Source: Gracilaria gracilis (taxonomy: Eukaryota > Rhodophyta > Florideophyceae > Gracilariales > Gracilariaceae). Taken from it: a stretch of 64,000 nt of DNA. Below the pieces are notes generated by a model. That model made no database searches, was not told the DNA's origin, and saw nothing but the letters and a program-made list of their open reading frames with translations. This document shows, piece by piece, positions 60,787 to 64,000 of the stretch (position 1 is the stretch's first letter; the number at the start of each line of letters is the position of its first letter). Where the stretch lies: the NCBI GenBank assembly GCA_030374805.1, contig JARGSG010000011.1, forward strand, positions 434,001-498,000. The letters are read 5' to 3'. The translations under genes and the position numbers were made by a program.

Positions 60787-61372
60787 CTACGCGAGGCGGA
60801 TGCCCTCCGCCTCTGAATCTTGTAACTGCTGTTCCTCTTCGATCTGTACATCGCAGATTTCTGGAATGCGTTCCATGAGGTATGCAGATACCCTTGCAAG
60901 CTGTGTACAAGACGAAGGTGGCACAATTAGTGAATGGAAACAAAACACAAAGACTCGGCAGCGATAGAATATCGGGCGCAAAACGCGCATATGAGGAAGA
61001 AATTGGCGAAGAACGTACCACATCTGAACGTTTGTGCCAGAAACGGCCTTGTAGACGGAGCACTACCACGGGACCGTCCAGGGTTGCAAGCACAACATCG
61101 CCAGTTATACCTACCTCTCGGTTCTCGTGGCTGTTTCCGAATATGCTGCCAAGCTTGACTTTGACTTCGTCTAAGGCCTGGTTAACGTTTTGTTCGGTAA
61201 GTACGAGAGAGTCTAACGCGGTTGGAGTGAGGCGAATTACGGTTGGATGCGGTGGTACATGTGTCGTACGGCGAACGTAGCTCGTTGGTACTGTTTGTGA
61301 AACGGCCTTGTTCTGAAATGACGATCGGGCGATAGGTGCTGGCGCAAGAAACGCTTGCACACAATGTTTCAT
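60787..61372 (-). CDS. NifU-like domain protein lacking CxxC, two exons
   Basis: 155 residues. Exon 1 is 61372-61019 (GTG|GTACGT donor), intron 61018-60901 (GTACACAG acceptor), exon 2 is 60900-60787; phase 0. The N-terminal 45 residues (MKHCVQAFLAPAPIARSSF) are typical of a plastid or mitochondrial transit peptide. The domain follows NifU: LTEQNVNQALDEVKVKL, VVVLRLQG, then ARVSAYLMERIPEICDVQ. The CxxC that binds an Fe-S cluster in NFU proteins should follow RLQG, but the sequence is RFWHKRSDV. It therefore resembles the cysteine-less second NifU domain of plant plastid NFU proteins. The role is unknown; cluster carriage on its own is unlikely. Confidence 0.62.
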
Positions 61373-62002
61373 GTTCTCCAAATGTATGCGGCCTCGTTGG
61401 CTCGTAGAAGATGTGCTGTGGATAAAGGTGCGATATGAAGAAGAATTGGTGATGAGATCAGCGCTTGGTTGAGGTTGGCTTCGAGCACAAACGTTACCAA
61501 GGGTAGCAGATGCGCAACTTGGGCGTGACTGTGACTAGGCACCGTGACAGGGGCAAGAAAAAACGCTCGAGTGCCCCTGACGCGACCCCGAGAGACATGA
61601 GTTCCATTCCCGCTGCGCGCATCTGTAGCACAGCATTCGTTGATCTGTTCAGTTGTACAGTACCGTGTAGCGTTTTACCCTTGCTAAGGTTAACGTTCTA
61701 CTACTGTATCTCTTCTTCTTCACACCTACACTATAACGCCTCTTTGACAAGCTAGCGACAAAACAGCGTTGGCGTTTGGTCTTAAAGGTGCTCTCGTCTG
61801 CGTGAGCATCTCGCTACCGACAATCATCGCCGTTGTATCCCATGTTCCTATTCATGTTCGTCATATCTTACCTCTTCATTCACCCTCGTTATGGGTCATC
61901 GGCAGAGGCGCACACCACGACAAGGCGCTCTGCACGGGCCACGTTGTGCCGCCCTTGAGACCATGACAGTCGATGGTCTCCCTCATGAGAAATCATTCGC
62001 AC
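61373..62002. other. Intergenic, no supported gene
   Basis: Upstream of the NifU-like gene and downstream of the peptidase gene. Only short frames. Confidence 0.45.
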
Positions 62003-63013
62003 TTACGCACTGCCGAATCTTTGCTGCCATGTAGGCAAAACGTCATACTTCTCAGCTCTTGCCTCATAAATCGCCCGCAAGATGGCTCTCGACACGCAAT
62101 TGGCAGCGGCATGGCCGAGCACCACTTCGTCATGCGCCTTGAGCGCTTTCTCACCCGTGGACACCCCAAACACAACATCGCCGTCCAGCGGTGTGTGTGA
62201 AGGCATCACCGCTCTGGCAATGCCGTCGTGCGCCGCAATCGCCATGCGCGTAGCTTCGGCTTTCGAAAGCGCACCGTCCGTGGCCACAATGCCCAGCGTT
62301 GTGTGTTGCCTTCCTGCCACCACGTCTTGCATTGCTAGCGTGTCGCCAAAACTGATCGTTGCCGCTGACACTCTCTGTCCACCAAGCTCTTCACCCATCT
62401 CGAAACGCGCTGCGTAGAACGTGCCGTCGCTGCCGACAACCGACCCAAGTGGGTTTGCAGCAACAAGCGCTCCCACCGTCACTCCACTCTCAAGTACAAC
62501 GGACGCTGACCCAAGCCCGCCTTTCAAATTCGCCGTGCGTGCTCCCGTCCCCGCTCCAACGCTGCCAAGTGCAAACTCTTCCGATGCCTTCTCGAGCGCC
62601 TGTACGCCCAGCCTGCGGTACGGATTCTGGCCCCAGTCCTTATTACCGCCGTTCAACAAGTCGAACAATATGGCTGCAGGTACGATAGGCACTCGTGCCG
62701 CGCCGAGCTTGAACCCTCGTCCCGCACCAAACAGCCCGTCCATCACGCCTGCGGCTGCGTCCAGTCCAAAAGCTGATCCGCCTGAAAGCACCAACGCGTC
62801 CACCTTCTCAACGCATTTGTCCGCACCCAGAACATCTGTTTCGCGTGTACCGGGCGCGCCGCCCATCACGTGCACACCGCCTACAAACGGTTCGTTGCCG
62901 ACCAAAACTGTTGTGCCTGTCTTGATTTCATGGTCCTCTGCGTTGCCTACCTTGAGGCCTGCAACGTCTGTGATAAGGTTTCTCACGCCTGGCCTGAATG
63001 GCGTGTGCTGCAT
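62003..63013 (-). CDS. P1/S58-family peptidase (DmpA, L-aminopeptidase/D-esterase-like)
   Basis: 336 residues, intronless, ATG 63013. An Ntn-hydrolase that in the family cleaves itself to make an active N-terminal Ser. Motifs: GVRNLITDVAGLKVGNAED at the start, VMGGAPGTRETDVL, VDALVLSGGSAFGLDAAAGV, and the cleavage site GLGSASVVLESG with the nucleophile Ser at about residue 171. The end shows VFGVSTGEKALKAHDE. Related bacterial enzymes release N-terminal amino acids or beta-amino acids from peptides. No signal peptide is visible, so it is probably cytosolic. Length is normal for the family. Confidence 0.88.
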   Translation of the reverse strand: MQHTPFRPGVRNLITDVAGLKVGNAEDHEIKTGTTVLVGNEPFVGGVHVMGGAPGTRETDVLGADKCVEKVDALVLSGGSAFGLDAAAGVMDGLFGAGRGFKLGAARVPIVPAAILFDLLNGGNKDWGQNPYRRLGVQALEKASEEFALGSVGAGTGARTANLKGGLGSASVVLESGVTVGALVAANPLGSVVGSDGTFYAARFEMGEELGGQRVSAATISFGDTLAMQDVVAGRQHTTLGIVATDGALSKAEATRMAIAAHDGIARAVMPSHTPLDGDVVFGVSTGEKALKAHDEVVLGHAAANCVSRAILRAIYEARAEKYDVLPTWQQRFGSA

Positions 63014-64000
63014 GACGGCCTTCGGAACAATTTACGGTGGGAACGAACTACACAAAGAGAACAGCAGGCGAATCCCGTGTCAGATCAACTACCACGACAG
63101 GCATATCTATCTAGATACGACATAACTGCTTCGTATGGGCCTCTCTAGACATACGTAAAATTCATTTCGTTCGTTCGTTCGTTTCGTATGGTACTGTAGA
63201 TATTGCAACGGCTGGGCGAGCTCAGGCTCTGTGGCCTCTATCCGATTATTCCTCTCGTTCCACATTTCGAGCTTTAACAATAAAACCTAAGGACAGCACA
63301 TGTTCCATCTTGTTGCCTCAACTTCGAACTCGGGATGAAGTTAGGCCAAGTTATGTATGATTACTTATCTACTGTGGCCCACAGGTGAACCCACAGTCTT
63401 GTGGGTTCACCTTCTGATCTGGTCCAGTATCCTAAGTTGAACACTTGGTTCTAGAGTTCGAATATGAAGCAAAAGCCGTTACAACGACCTTTCTGAAGCG
63501 AACTGCAGCTCATCGAAGTGCTATAAAGGCTCTGTAACATAGCAGTTCGCTAATTGTGCAGGGTGGTGACAGGGTAGCCAACGTTTCACCATTATGAGCG
63601 ACTGGGAGAGTGAATAAAATGCATTGTCACTATCCTGATGTCAGAATGGCCCCATTCTTGGTTGTGAGCACAACTGCACTAGTATGCCCGTTCAGATAGT
63701 CAGGGAGATGTGGGTGACAGTCACTTGCACTGAGCTTCCACATATATCACAACAGCTTAGCGAGCAGCACAAATTAGCGATCCAACGTTCGAACGCCAAC
63801 CATTCAACTTTTGTCGGAATTATGACGCAACCCCAAACTTCGTTCACGAAACTGCCCTCATTTGCGTCTAGCTACAGCATTCTTGCCATTCAAGACATCA
63901 TGTGCAAGCTCTGCGTCTTGTCTCTGTCTCGAGAGTAAGAGCTTTGACAATGAACATGAAAGATGTACGGGATAATTGGTTTATTCGACGTTAGATGAAT
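63014..64000. other. Intergenic to end of window
   Basis: No supported gene; the longest frame (63684-63938, 84 codons) has no features. Contains a TTCG repeat (63166-63182) and the hairpin listed separately. Confidence 0.5.
63383..63412. repeat. Perfect 13-bp stem, 4-nt loop hairpin
   Basis: AGGTGAACCCACA (63383-63395), loop GTCT, TGTGGGTTCACCT (63400-63412). No gene is adjacent; it could be the tip of a structured RNA or a degraded inverted-repeat element. Confidence 0.9.

Noticed and set aside
1-64000. CRISPR arrays, bacterial operons, rRNA genes
   Set aside because: No regularly spaced repeats, no rRNA-like sequence; introns and retrotransposons show a eukaryotic nuclear origin.

Overview
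This is nuclear DNA from a eukaryote, most likely a photosynthetic alga. Genes are intron-poor: most have no intron. The introns I could place (0-2 per gene, about 85-175 bp) have GTAAG or GTACGT donors and CAG or TAG acceptors. A topoisomerase VI B subunit (TOP6B), a possible plastid AtpI-like protein, a NifU-like protein and a GT90 glycosyltransferase fit Archaeplastida. The combination of few introns with large Ty3/gypsy elements makes a red alga my best guess, but no ribosomal or plastid marker is present to prove it.

About 1-19.8 kb is a nest of two Ty3/gypsy chromoviruses. Element A lies on the minus strand (pol and protease 461-4715, 3' part of gag 4736-5241, 5' part of gag 17400-19061, primer-binding site 19190-19205). 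Element B (5242-17399, plus strand) has inserted into the gag gene of A and is flanked by the 5-bp duplication TGAGG. Removing B restores the gag frame of A exactly. Element B has two nearly matching LTRs (the left one carries a 162-bp tandem duplication), a canonical -1 frameshift site at its gag stop, a pol broken by four stop codons and a detached chromodomain. Between pol and the 3' LTR it also has a long gene-like reading frame on the opposite strand (16321-14405, about 639 codons with only two TAG interruptions) that I cannot assign to any family. This is the most interesting unexplained structure in the window.

About 20.7-24.4 kb is a PIF/Harbinger DNA transposon: a DDE transposase and a convergent Myb/SANT-like partner gene, bounded by matching inverted repeats.

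From 25 kb on is host genome. In order: an SDR-like oxidoreductase, a two-exon GT90 transferase, a WD40 protein, a triose-phosphate-transporter-family protein, an AtpI-like membrane protein, an AT-hook nuclear protein, a DUF1294 membrane protein, the transcription pausing factor NELF-C/D, a kinase-only Vip1/PPIP5K, a DUF2237 protein, a small CBM48 (AMPK-beta-like) protein, a three-exon alpha/beta hydrolase, a five-BRCT protein, a second alpha/beta hydrolase, TOP6B, a four-finger C2H2 protein, RPA2, a 71-residue two-exon membrane protein, a probable augmin subunit HAUS1, tRNA dimethylallyltransferase, a two-exon NifU-like protein without its CxxC, and a P1/DmpA-family peptidase. Genome-maintenance genes (five-BRCT protein, TOP6B, RPA2) are loosely clustered at 46-57 kb, where the DNA becomes strongly GC/CpG-rich with many simple repeats. 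No operon-like organisation, rRNA, tRNA or CRISPR was seen.
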